DNA from: CAWFKS01 sp963816435
GTDB lineage: Bacteria; Pseudomonadota; Alphaproteobacteria; Rhizobiales; Rhizobiaceae
DNA length: 64,000 nucleotides
NCBI GenBank assembly: GCA_963816435.1
Contig: CAWFKS010000017.1
Location: 44,766-108,765, forward strand
Direction: 5' to 3'
How positions within the stretch are numbered: position 1 is the first letter of the stretch; the number at the start of each line of letters is the position of its first letter. Below, piece after piece: positions 35,666-44,081 of this stretch. The notes under the pieces are model-generated. The model searched no databases and was not told the DNA's origin. It saw only the letters and a list, made by a program, of their open reading frames with translations. The translations under genes were made by a program, and so were the position numbers.

Positions 35666-36982
35666 TCACATGCTGCACTCGTCGTTGGTCGGCCACGGCG
35701 CGTTCTCGTCCGCGTATGCCTTGGCCTTTTCTTCCTCGAGCGGCTTGATCGCCTCGCGGTCGGGCTGCAGCAGGTCCGAGACCTTCTCGAACTTGGAGCC
35801 GTCCCACTGCAGCATCCAGGCACCGGCATGGCCGGTGTGGTCGGCGCACGACGTCTTGAACGGCGGCACCATGCCCTTCATGCCGAGTTGCTCGAGCTTG
35901 GCCTCGTCGATGTTGAGGTTCTCCAGCCCCCAGCGAACCTGCTCGGAGGACGGCACCTTCACGTCGAAGTGCTCCTGGGCGGCCTTGATGCCTTCCACGA
36001 GGAACATCGAGATCAGCACGCCGCGCTGGTAGAAGACCCAGTCGAACTCGCCGGCGTCCTGGTTGATCAGCGAATTGCCGGCATCCACGACATATTTCTT
36101 GATGTCCTGCATGACCGGCGCGTCGGAGACCGGGTTGCTCCACGAGATCGACTTGTAGCCCTTGCCGTCGTCGCCGACGAGCTTGAGGTCGGCGTCATGG
36201 CTCGCCCACCAGATGCCGATGAAGTGGTCCATCGGGAAGTGGGTCTTCACGGCCTCGGTCACGGCGCCGGCGTTCATGGCGCCCCAGCCCCACATCAGCA
36301 CGTAGTCGGGCTTTTCGCGGCGAATCTGCAGCCACTGCGCCGACTGGTTCTGCATCTCCGTCAGGCCGACCGGGATCGGCAGGAAGGTGAAGCCGTGCTT
36401 CTTGGCCATGTCCTCGAACAGCGGGATCGGCTCCTTGCCGTAGGGATGGTCGAGATGCAGGAGGGCGATCTTCTTGCCCTTGAGGTTGTCGAGATTGCCG
36501 TCGGAGATGAAGTTCAGCATCATCGAGGCGCCGTCCCAGTAGGAGTCCGGCGGGTTGAACGCCCACTGGAACACCTTGCCGTTGGCCATCGGCGAGAAGC
36601 CGTAGCCGGGAGCCAGCAGCGGGATGTGGTCGACATTGGTCTTCGGCAGGATCTGCAGCGTGATGCCGGTCGACCACGGCTGCACGATCGCCGCCTTGGA
36701 CTTGGTCTTCTCGTAGCACTCGACGCCCTTTTCGGTGCTGTAGCCGGTCTCGCACTCGTCGTAGTCGAGCTTGACGCCGTTGACGCCGCCGTCGCGCGCG
36801 TTGAGCATCATCATGTAGTCGCGCTGACCGTTCATCAGCGGGATGCCGGTGGCCGCGAACGGACCCGTCCGGTACGACAGGTTCGGCAGATAGATCGAGT
36901 CTTCCGCCTGGGCGCTGGTGGCAATGGCCCCCGCCCCCAGTGCGAGCGCCGAAATCAGCGCCGTCGCAATCAGTCTTTTCAT
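35666..36982 (-). CDS. ABC transporter substrate-binding protein, Liv type (Peripla_BP_6)
   Basis: Intact 438-residue periplasmic protein. Signal peptide residues 1-~25 (ends TSAQA-EDS). The type-I periplasmic-binding fold is indicated by GIPLMNGQRDYMMMLNARDG, LQILPKTNVDHIPLLAPGYG and GWGAMNAGAVTEAVKTHF. At ~410 mature residues it is longer than LivK and belongs to the group found with acyl-CoA synthetases. The ligand may be a hydrophobic or aromatic carboxylate rather than leucine; this is inferred from context. An AGGAAGG site precedes the start. Confidence 0.9.
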   Translation of the reverse strand: MKRLIATALISALALGAGAIATSAQAEDSIYLPNLSYRTGPFAATGIPLMNGQRDYMMMLNARDGGVNGVKLDYDECETGYSTEKGVECYEKTKSKAAIVQPWSTGITLQILPKTNVDHIPLLAPGYGFSPMANGKVFQWAFNPPDSYWDGASMMLNFISDGNLDNLKGKKIALLHLDHPYGKEPIPLFEDMAKKHGFTFLPIPVGLTEMQNQSAQWLQIRREKPDYVLMWGWGAMNAGAVTEAVKTHFPMDHFIGIWWASHDADLKLVGDDGKGYKSISWSNPVSDAPVMQDIKKYVVDAGNSLINQDAGEFDWVFYQRGVLISMFLVEGIKAAQEHFDVKVPSSEQVRWGLENLNIDEAKLEQLGMKGMVPPFKTSCADHTGHAGAWMLQWDGSKFEKVSDLLQPDREAIKPLEEEKAKAYADENAPWPTNDECSM

Positions 36983-37071
36983 TTTCCTTCCTCCACTTGT
37001 CCGTTTCTCCAGTTCGGATCGGGCGAACCAACCCCGTTCCCCGGGCCGGGATTCCGGCCTCGAAAAGAGCC

Positions 37072-38147
37072 TCAATGCGGAAATGGCCAGATCATCAGCT
37101 TTTCCCGCGTGACGGCCCAAAGTCGCGCGAGCCCGTGTGGCTCCACGATCAGGAATGTCACGATCAAAGCACCGATGATCATGACGTTCAAATGCTCTGC
37201 CGCCGACGACGAAATCGGAATCCCGAACGTCTCGGGCAGCGTGTTGAGAATGACCGGCAGCGCCACGATCAGGATCGCGCCGAGAAAATTGCCGAGTATC
37301 GAGCCGAGCCCGCCAATGATGGCGATGAACAGCACGCGGAAGGCGAGCTGGATGTCGAACAAATTGGCCTCGGCCGCGCCGCGCCACAGGAACACGAACA
37401 GCGCGCCCGCCACGCCGACCACATAGGACGACACGAAGAAGGCGAGCAGCTTGGCCTTCATCAGGTTGATGCCGACGAGTTCGGCGGCGATGTCCATGTC
37501 GCGCACCGCCTTCCACATGCGGCCGATGCGCCCGCGCGTCAGGTTGATGGCGAAGAAGGTGACCACGCACACGACGCCCAGCACGAAATAGTACTGCGTC
37601 GTGGCGCTCGCCCGCGGGCCGGCGACCGCCACGCCGAACATTTCCATGTTCGGCACCTGGATCGCGCCCGAGGAATTGTAGTTGTAGAGCCAGGCCCATT
37701 TCTGGAACAGCCAGACCAGGAAGAACTGGGCGGCGAGCGTGGCGATCGCCAGGTAGAAGCCCTTGATCCTGAGCGAGGGGATGCCGAACAGCGCGCCGAC
37801 GGCCGCCGAGAAGAACCCCGACAGGCCGATCGCGACGACGAGGTTCATCTCCGGGAAGATCGAGACAAGCTTGTAGCAGGCGTAGGCGCCCACGCCCATG
37901 AATGCGCCGGTACCGAGCGAAAGCTGGCCGGCATAGCCGGTGAGGATGTTGAGCCCGAGCGCCGCCAGCGAATAGATCAGCACCGGGATCAGCAGCGTCT
38001 GGAAGGTGAACTCGCTGGCCGTCAGCGGAAAGACCACGAAGGCCAGGAAAAGAACACGCCGAGCAGGATCGCATCCTGCTTCACCGGAAACAGCGCGTGG
38101 TCGGCCTTGTAGGAAGTCTTGAACTGTCCCGCGACGCGATAGAGCAT
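37072..38147 (-). CDS. livM: Liv-type ABC transporter permease LivM (one frameshift)
   Basis: 358 residues after correction with about nine helices. Signatures include LNILTGYAGQLSLGTGAFMGVGAY and the EAA-like KAVRDMDIAAELVGINLMKAK. The first ~32 codons (MLYRVAGQFKTSYKADHALF) lie in another frame: the A-run at 38048-38051 on the plus strand has four bases where five are needed. ATG 38147 fits the family N-terminus and has an AAAGAAGAA stretch upstream. It lies between livH and the binding-protein gene. Confidence 0.92.
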
Positions 38148-38170
38148 TTCTTCTTTGTTTCCCTAGGAAA

Positions 38171-39130
38171 TCACACGCGCTCGATGATGCGTTCGCCGAA
38201 CAGGCCCTGCGGCCGGAACAGCAGCACCAGCAGCGCCAGCATGTAGGCGAACCAGGCTTCGGTGTTGCCGCCGAGCAGCGGCTGGCCCCAGTAGATCTCG
38301 AACACCTTCTCCAGAATGCCGATCGCCAGCCCGCCGATGATCGCGCCCATCACCAATTCCAGCCCGCCGAGCATCAGCACCGGCAGCGCCTTGAAGGCGA
38401 TCACCTCCAGCGCGAACGAGACGCCGGCGCGCGCGCCCCACACGATGCCGGTGGCAAGCGCGATGACGCCGGCGATGAACCAGACCAGCACCCAGATCGT
38501 CGACAGCGATATGCCGACCGACAGCGCCGCCTGGTGGTCGTCGCCGAGCGCGCGGATGGCGCGACCCATCTTGGAATAGTTGAGGAAGGCGAGCAGCACC
38601 GCGACCAGCACCACCGCGCCGATCACCGCCGTCAGGTCCTTCTGCTCGATGGAGACGAAGCCGCCGAACGGCTCGAACTCGAAGCTGCCGGTCGGGATGA
38701 ACAGCTGCTCGGTGATCATCACCTTGTTCTCGCCGCCGAAGATCATCTGGCCGAAGCCGATCAGGAACATGGTGATGCCGATCGTGGCCATGAACAGGAT
38801 GATGTCGGGCTGATTGACCAGCGGCCTGAGCACGGCGCGCTCGATGGCCACCGCCAGCACGAACATGACGCCGAGCGTCAGCGGCACGGCGAGCAGCGCC
38901 GGCACCCCATGCTCATGCAGGCCGACCAGGGTGAGCGCGGCGAACACCACCATGATGCCCTGGGCGAAATTGAAGATGCGCGAGGACTTGTAGATGAGCA
39001 CGAACCCGAGCGCGATCAGTGCGTAGAGCACGCCGCCGACCAGCCCTTCCCACAGCACCTGGAGCAGGAAGTCGGGAGCCGACGCCATGTCGGCGAAGGG
39101 CTGGACGAAGATCGCGTTCAAGAGGTCCAT
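38171..39130 (-). CDS. livH: Liv-type ABC transporter permease LivH
   Basis: Intact 319-residue inner-membrane permease with eight or so helices. LivH features are GGVLYALIALGFVLIYKSSR, FNFAQGIMVVFAA and the EAA-like loop MGRAIRALGDDHQAALSVGI. The ATG at 39130 lies 33 bases after the small DUF3096 gene. It forms the transmembrane channel with LivM. Confidence 0.94.
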   Translation of the reverse strand: MDLLNAIFVQPFADMASAPDFLLQVLWEGLVGGVLYALIALGFVLIYKSSRIFNFAQGIMVVFAALTLVGLHEHGVPALLAVPLTLGVMFVLAVAIERAVLRPLVNQPDIILFMATIGITMFLIGFGQMIFGGENKVMITEQLFIPTGSFEFEPFGGFVSIEQKDLTAVIGAVVLVAVLLAFLNYSKMGRAIRALGDDHQAALSVGISLSTIWVLVWFIAGVIALATGIVWGARAGVSFALEVIAFKALPVLMLGGLELVMGAIIGGLAIGILEKVFEIYWGQPLLGGNTEAWFAYMLALLVLLFRPQGLFGERIIERV

Positions 39131-39163
39131 GTCATCAAGCCTCGCGCATCGCGGCGCAGCGCC

Positions 39164-39307
39164 TCAGCCGGCGAGTTGCGGGAACAGGCCGACCAGACCG
39201 ATGACGATCAGGTAGACGGCCACGATGTAGTTGAGCAGGCGCGGCACGACGAGAATGAGCACGCCGGCAATCAGCGAGATGAGCGGGGCGAGAGGTATGG
39301 TGTCCAT
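39164..39307 (-). CDS. Small DUF3096-type membrane protein
   Basis: A 47-residue, almost wholly hydrophobic protein: MDTIPLAPLISLIAGVL followed by a second helix NYIVAVYLIVIGLVGLF, separated by the short loop VPRLL. GAGGA lies eight bases before ATG 39307 and the stop is TGA 39164-39166. It sits between livG and livH, 18 bases after the livG stop. The sequence fits DUF3096, a family of tiny two-helix proteins common in proteobacteria and of unknown role. It is easily missed because of its length. Confidence 0.78.
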   Translation of the reverse strand: MDTIPLAPLISLIAGVLILVVPRLLNYIVAVYLIVIGLVGLFPQLAG

Positions 39308-39325
39308 GTGTTGTCCTCGGTTCGA

Positions 39326-40153
39326 TCAATGGGGCACGCCAAGATACGCATCGATGACGGCCTGGTCGTTCTTGACCTCTTCCGGCACGCCGTCGGCGAT
39401 CTTCTCGCCATAATCGAGCACGACGACGCGATCGGAAAGGTCCATTACGACACCCATGTCGTGTTCGATCAGCGCGATGGTGGTGCCGCGCTGCTGGTTC
39501 ACGTCGATGATGAACCGGCTCATGTCTTCCTTTTCCTCGAGATTCATGCCGGCCATCGGCTCGTCGAGCAGGAGCAGGGACGGCTCCATGGCCAGCGCCC
39601 GGCCGAGCTCGACGCGCTTCTGCAGGCCGTAGGGCAGGTTGCCGACCGGCGTGCGCCTGATGTGCTGGATCTCCAGGAAGTCGATGATCTCCTCGACGGC
39701 GCGCCGGTGCTCGATCTCCTCCGCCAGCGCCGGGCCGTGCCACAGCATCTGCCAGAACAGGTTCGACTTCATCTTCACCGAGCGCCCGGCCATGATGTTG
39801 TCGAGCGTCGACATGCCCTTGAACAGCGCCACGTTCTGGAAGGTGCGCGCGATCCCCTGCCCCACCGCGTGGTGCGGCTTCATCGAGCTGCGCTCCTTGC
39901 CGCGGAAGGTGATGGTGCCCTGCTGCGGCGTGTAGAAACCGTTGATGACGTTGAGCATCGACGTCTTGCCGGCGCCGTTGGGGCCGATGATGGCGCGAAT
40001 CTCGCCCTTGCGGACGTCGAAGGAGATGTCGGTGACGGCCTTCACGCCGCCGAAGCGCAGCGAGACGTTCTTCACGTCGAGCAGCACGTCGCCCTTGGCG
40101 ATGCCGTCGTCGGGTGCGGCGGCGAACTGCGAGCTTTGCGGCTGCGCGTTCAT
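39326..40153 (-). CDS. livG: Liv-type ABC transporter ATP-binding protein LivG
   Basis: Intact 275-residue ATPase. Walker A GPNGAGKTS (~residue 55), the LivG-specific QGIARTFQNVALFKGM, signature LPYGLQKRVELGRALA, Walker B LLLLDEPMAGM and H-loop ALIEHDMGVVMDLSDR. The ATG at 40153 overlaps the stop of the acyl-CoA synthetase gene (ATGA), so both are translationally coupled. Confidence 0.95.
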   Translation of the reverse strand: MNAQPQSSQFAAAPDDGIAKGDVLLDVKNVSLRFGGVKAVTDISFDVRKGEIRAIIGPNGAGKTSMLNVINGFYTPQQGTITFRGKERSSMKPHHAVGQGIARTFQNVALFKGMSTLDNIMAGRSVKMKSNLFWQMLWHGPALAEEIEHRRAVEEIIDFLEIQHIRRTPVGNLPYGLQKRVELGRALAMEPSLLLLDEPMAGMNLEEKEDMSRFIIDVNQQRGTTIALIEHDMGVVMDLSDRVVVLDYGEKIADGVPEEVKNDQAVIDAYLGVPH

Positions 40154-42126
40154 TCCGCCGCCTCGCGCATCATCTCGGCCGGCGCGTCGACCACCTCGGC
40201 GTCGGCGATCCTGACCGTCGCCCTGATCTTGCCCTTGCGCCCGTCCTCGTAGGTGACCTCGGTCTCGACGTATTTCTCCTGGGAGCCGTCGTAGAGCGCC
40301 TCGATGAGGTCGCCGTAGCGCTCGGCGATGTAGGAGCGGCGAACCTTCTGGGTGCGCGTCAGCTCTCCGTCGTCGGCGTCGAGCTCCTTGTGCAGGATGA
40401 GGAAGCGCCGGACCTGCGCCGCCGCCATCATCGGCTCCTTCGCCAGCCGGCGATTGGCCTCGTCGACATGGGCGCAGATCGTCCTGTAGACGTCCGGATG
40501 GCCGGCGAGTTCCTGGTAGGAGGCGTAGGAGATGTTGTTGCGCTCGGCCCAGTTGCCGACCGAGTCGAGGTCGATGTTGATGAAGGCGGCGCAGAAGTCG
40601 CGGCCGTCGCCGAAGGCCACCGCTTCCTTGATGTCGGGGAAGAACTTCAGCATGTTCTCGATGTATTTCGGCGCGAACAGCGAGCCGTTCGCGAGCTTGC
40701 CGACGTCCTTGGCGCGGTCGATGATCCGAAGCTGCCCGTCGGTGTCGAAGAAGCCGGCATCTCCCGTGTGCACCCAGCCTTCCGGCGTCTTGGTCTCGCG
40801 CGTCGCCTGCTCGTTCTTGTAGTAGCCGATGAAGGTGCCGTCCGAGCGGTAGAGCACCTCGCCACTGTCGGCGATCTTCACCTCCACGCCCGGCGAGGGA
40901 ACGCCGACCGTGTCGTTGCGGATCTTTCCGTCCGGCTGGGCGGTGATGTAGACGGTGGCCTCCGTCTGCCCGTAGAGCTGCTTCAGGTTGAGCCCGATCG
41001 AGCGGTAGAAGCGGAACAGTTCCGGCCCGATCGCCTCGCCGGCCGTGTAGCCGACCCTCAGCCGCGACAGGCCGATGCGGTTCTTCAGCGGTCCGTAGAC
41101 CATGAACTCGCCGAGCGCGTATTTGGCGCGGTCCCACGCCCCGACCGGCTCGCCGTTCAGCAGTCGCTCGCCGACCTTTTCGGCATGCGCGATGAAATGG
41201 TCGAACATGGCGCGCTTCAGCCGCCCGGCGTCCTGCATCCTGACCATGATGCGCGTCAGCATCGCCTCGAAGACGCGCGGCGGCGCGAAGAAGTAGGTCG
41301 GCGCGATCTCGCGGCGGTCGTCGTCGACCGTGTCGGCGCTTTCGGGACAGGCCACGCAGAAGCCCGCCGTGTAGGCCTGCGAATAGGAGAACACGTGGTC
41401 GCCGACCCAGGCGAGCGGCAGATAGGCGATCGTCGCCTCGTCCTCGGTCAGATGGTCGAAATCGTTGCCGTGCAGCGCCGACTTGATGAGGTTGTCGTTG
41501 GACAGCATCACGCCCTTGGGCCGTCCGGTCGTGCCCGAGGTGTAGAGCATGATGCCGAGGTCCGAGCCGGCGCCCTTTTCGACCTCGGCCAGCCAGTGCG
41601 CGCGCACGTCCGGCCCCTCGGCGAGCTGCACCGTCCCGTGCTCGTGCAGCGCCGCCCAGGAGTGCAGGCGCGAGTGGTCGTAGTCGCGCAGGCCGCGCGG
41701 CTCGTCGTAGACGATCTGCTCGAGCGACGGGATCTGCTCGGCGATGCCGAGCACCTTGTCGACCTGCTCCTGGTCCTCGACGAGGGCGAAGCGCACCTCG
41801 GCATGGTCGAGAACGTAGGCCATCTCCTCGGCGACCGAGTCGGCATAGACGGGAACGGGAACGCCGCCGAGCGACTGGATCGCGGCAAAGCCCCAGTAGA
41901 GGCGCGGCCGGTTGGCGCCGATGACGGCGACCTTGTCGCCGCGCTTCAGCCCGATCGACTGCAGCCCGACGGCGAAGGCGACGACCTGCTCGAGCTGTTC
42001 CTCCCAGGTCCAGCTCTGCCAGATGCCGTAGTCCTTGTGGCGCATGGCCGGACGGCCGCGGAAACGCTCGGCGTTCCACAGCAGGTATTTCGGAAATGTA
42101 TCGCGCCCGGTCTCAGCTTTCGCCAA
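40150..42126 (-). CDS. AMP-dependent acyl-CoA synthetase, long-chain FadD-like
   Basis: Intact 658-residue adenylating enzyme. P-loop-like motif MLYTSGTTGRPKGVM (~residue 188), A5-type QLYGQTEATVY (~370), A7 motif WVHTGDAGFFDTDG and A8 region LRIIDRAKDVGKLANG. The C-terminal lid is present, with the lysine-containing ELTRTQKVRRSYI motif of the long-chain subclass. It activates a carboxylic acid with ATP and CoA. As the first gene of an operon encoding a complete Liv-type importer, it probably activates the imported acid on entry. The region upstream has two dyads. Confidence 0.92.
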   Translation of the reverse strand: MAKAETGRDTFPKYLLWNAERFRGRPAMRHKDYGIWQSWTWEEQLEQVVAFAVGLQSIGLKRGDKVAVIGANRPRLYWGFAAIQSLGGVPVPVYADSVAEEMAYVLDHAEVRFALVEDQEQVDKVLGIAEQIPSLEQIVYDEPRGLRDYDHSRLHSWAALHEHGTVQLAEGPDVRAHWLAEVEKGAGSDLGIMLYTSGTTGRPKGVMLSNDNLIKSALHGNDFDHLTEDEATIAYLPLAWVGDHVFSYSQAYTAGFCVACPESADTVDDDRREIAPTYFFAPPRVFEAMLTRIMVRMQDAGRLKRAMFDHFIAHAEKVGERLLNGEPVGAWDRAKYALGEFMVYGPLKNRIGLSRLRVGYTAGEAIGPELFRFYRSIGLNLKQLYGQTEATVYITAQPDGKIRNDTVGVPSPGVEVKIADSGEVLYRSDGTFIGYYKNEQATRETKTPEGWVHTGDAGFFDTDGQLRIIDRAKDVGKLANGSLFAPKYIENMLKFFPDIKEAVAFGDGRDFCAAFINIDLDSVGNWAERNNISYASYQELAGHPDVYRTICAHVDEANRRLAKEPMMAAAQVRRFLILHKELDADDGELTRTQKVRRSYIAERYGDLIEALYDGSQEKYVETEVTYEDGRKGKIRATVRIADAEVVDAPAEMMREAAE

Positions 42127-42177
42127 TACCCGCTCCTCCCGACGGACCGAAGGCCCGCGCCCGAATGCTTCTCCCGC

Positions 42178-42199
42178 GAATCCGGTTCGCGCCGGATTC
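42178..42199. promoter_or_regulatory. Inverted repeat in the leader of the acyl-CoA synthetase gene
   Basis: GAATCCGG and CCGGATTC flank a six-base centre, an eight-base perfect dyad lying 52-73 bases upstream of the ATG at 42126. It could be an operator or an RNA stem-loop; no T-run follows. Confidence 0.45.
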
Positions 42200-42252
42200 T
42201 TTCATTATCATGCAGTTTCCATGATTTCGCGCGCGCTTCAACACGCCGCTTG

Positions 42253-42277
42253 ACAGACAGCACAGGGGGTTGTCTGT
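42253..42277. promoter_or_regulatory. Inverted repeat ACAGACA-N11-TGTCTGT, candidate operator of the liv/acyl-CoA operon
   Basis: A seven-base perfect dyad lies about 130-150 bases upstream of the acyl-CoA synthetase start, in an AT-enriched patch. It overlaps TTGACA (42250-42255) and is followed by TATAAT (42278-42283) on the plus strand, but the 22-base spacer is too long for a normal sigma-70 promoter in that direction. Operator function for the minus-strand operon is inferred only from symmetry and location. Confidence 0.45.
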
Positions 42278-42373
42278 TATAATTGCATAATGTGCGGTCG
42301 GCATCCCGCCGCCGCGCGGTGCTCTTTCCCGCGATTTCCGCAATACTGTCGATCACGCAGCCGCGTGCGGCAT

Positions 42374-43045
42374 TCAGCTCTCGTAGCTGCCGAGCGCCGC
42401 CAGGTCGCGCACCTGGATGACGCCGTGGGAGGCACGGATCAGTCCCTCCCCCTCCAGTTCGCGCAGGCTGCGGTTGACCACCTGGCGCGACACGCCGGCC
42501 AGAAGCCCGAGCTCTTCCTGGCTGATCTCGAGCTCGTCGCGAGCCGCCGGATAGAGCACCGGATTGAAGAACCACGAGATGTTGCGCGCCACCCGCCCCT
42601 TCGGGCTGAGGATACGGTCGTGCTCGATCGTGGCGATGAACTGGCCCATGCGCTCGTTGAGCTGTCGCACCAGGAAGCGGTTGAAGCCGGTGCTGTTCTC
42701 GAACAGCCACAGGAAGGTGGACTTGGCGAGCATCGCAAGGCGCGTGTCGCGGATCGCCACCAGATCGTATTTGCGCGGCTCGTCCTTGATCAGCGATCCC
42801 TCGCCGAACCAGCTTCCGGGCGCGGCGCCGGCAAACGTCATCGCCTTGCCGCTGCGCGAGATGGTGCTGATCTTGACGAGCCCGGTGACCACGCCCGTCC
42901 AGTAGTCGAGCTGGTCGCCGCGATGGCAGACATAGCTGCCCTTCGGGTAGTGGCGCTCCGTCAGGCCGCGGCGCGCCCGCTCAAGTTCGTCGCTTGAGAG
43001 TTCCGCGGCCCACACGGGCGCGAAACCCGAATCCTGCTTGCCCAT
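42374..43045 (-). CDS. Crp/Fnr-family transcriptional regulator
   Basis: 223 residues from ATG 43045 (GAGG upstream); an upstream in-frame start at 43117 is less likely. The N-terminal cyclic-nucleotide-binding-like beta roll (YPKGSYVCHRGDQLDYWTG, then GSWFGEGSLIKDEP) is followed by a C-terminal winged helix with recognition region LAGVSRQVVNRSLRELEGEG. It lacks the N-terminal cysteine cluster of FNR, so it is not an obvious oxygen sensor. It lies directly upstream of the acyl-CoA/liv operon on the same strand, with a 247-base gap, and is a candidate regulator of it. Confidence 0.9.
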   Translation of the reverse strand: MGKQDSGFAPVWAAELSSDELERARRGLTERHYPKGSYVCHRGDQLDYWTGVVTGLVKISTISRSGKAMTFAGAAPGSWFGEGSLIKDEPRKYDLVAIRDTRLAMLAKSTFLWLFENSTGFNRFLVRQLNERMGQFIATIEHDRILSPKGRVARNISWFFNPVLYPAARDELEISQEELGLLAGVSRQVVNRSLRELEGEGLIRASHGVIQVRDLAALGSYES

Positions 43046-43139
43046 ACTGCCTCGAAGCGGCGAGTTCTGCCGCACCGGGATGGTTATGGACGCCGCGTCC
43101 TGACATGACAAGCGCACCGGACGCGGCGCTCCGTGTTCG

Positions 43140-43889
43140 TCAGGCGGCCCGCGCCAGGTATTTCGCCGTCGGGATCACCGTCAGCGGCCCGGGCTGTCCC
43201 TCGCGCCGCTCGAACAGCATGCGCTGCTCCATCTGCGTCGATTCGAAGAACGGAAAGCGCTCCGCCACCTTGTCGGGCGCCTCGGGATAGCGGGCCTGGT
43301 AGAGCTCGACCGGCATCGTCAGTCCCGGATAGACCCGCCCCTCGACGATCTTCTCCGCGTAGAGCACGCGCGTGTAGAACGCCGCATGCTCCTCCTTGAT
43401 CGCGTTCAGGCACGCGGTCGGCTTGAAGTAGCGGCAGGCCACGTGCGCCAGCCGCAAGGTCACGTAGGGCAGGACCTTCAGGCTGCGCGACCACTCGACG
43501 TCGGCGGCGAACCGGCTGGGATCGAGGAAGGTCTCGCCGGCCGCGATCCTCGGCATCAGGACATCGTTGAAGACCTTGACGCTCGGCGAAACCGGGCACT
43601 CGGCCGTCACGTGGTGGATACGCAGCGTGCTGACCAGATTGCCGTCGTAGAAGACGCCGAAGCTGTAGGCATTGCTGGTGTTGTCGAACTCGTCGATGAT
43701 CGTGCGCGACGCGTTCTCGCGGATCATCCCTGCCGCCAGGTAGGACTGATAGCGCAGCCGGTAAATGTCCTCGAGATCCTCCCCGGATTCGCAACGTCTA
43801 TATTCAATGCGCTCAAGAACCTGATCGATGTGACGCACGAAGGGCGACACTTCGGACCTGCTCGAGACCTCCTCATCTACACTGATCAT
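43140..43889 (-). CDS. FeeM-like N-acyltransferase (N-acyl amino acid synthase family)
   Basis: 249 residues from ATG 43889. The fold is of the GNAT/autoinducer-synthase type: DIYRLRYQSYLAAGMIRENA near residue 55 recalls the entry helix of LuxI/FeeM proteins, then FYDGNLVSTLRIHHV and a late ERFPFFESTQMEQRMLFE. FeeM enzymes transfer acyl chains from acyl-ACP to amino acids such as tyrosine. Intact. It is on the same strand as, and 192 bases downstream of, a GGDEF-EAL gene. Whether the product is a signal, surfactant or lipid precursor is open. Confidence 0.78.
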   Translation of the reverse strand: MISVDEEVSSRSEVSPFVRHIDQVLERIEYRRCESGEDLEDIYRLRYQSYLAAGMIRENASRTIIDEFDNTSNAYSFGVFYDGNLVSTLRIHHVTAECPVSPSVKVFNDVLMPRIAAGETFLDPSRFAADVEWSRSLKVLPYVTLRLAHVACRYFKPTACLNAIKEEHAAFYTRVLYAEKIVEGRVYPGLTMPVELYQARYPEAPDKVAERFPFFESTQMEQRMLFERREGQPGPLTVIPTAKYLARAA

Positions 43890-44081
43890 GACGAATGTCA
43901 CGCACTGCAACCTTGTTCACCATGGTACCCCTCGTACTCCGCTCGCAGGCAAACAGTAGCGCAGGGATAAAATTCAAAGAAAGGAAAAAACGGAGAACGG
44001 CTGTTAATCTAACGTTAACCTTAATGCCGCGCGCGGCAATCCGCGGCTAAAGCACGGCGGCAAGGTCCGGTCAGGAAGGAA

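Noticed and set aside
42250..42283. Sigma-70 promoter TTGACA/TATAAT on the plus strand
   Set aside because: The spacer is 22 bases and no plus-strand gene follows; I keep only the dyad as a candidate operator.
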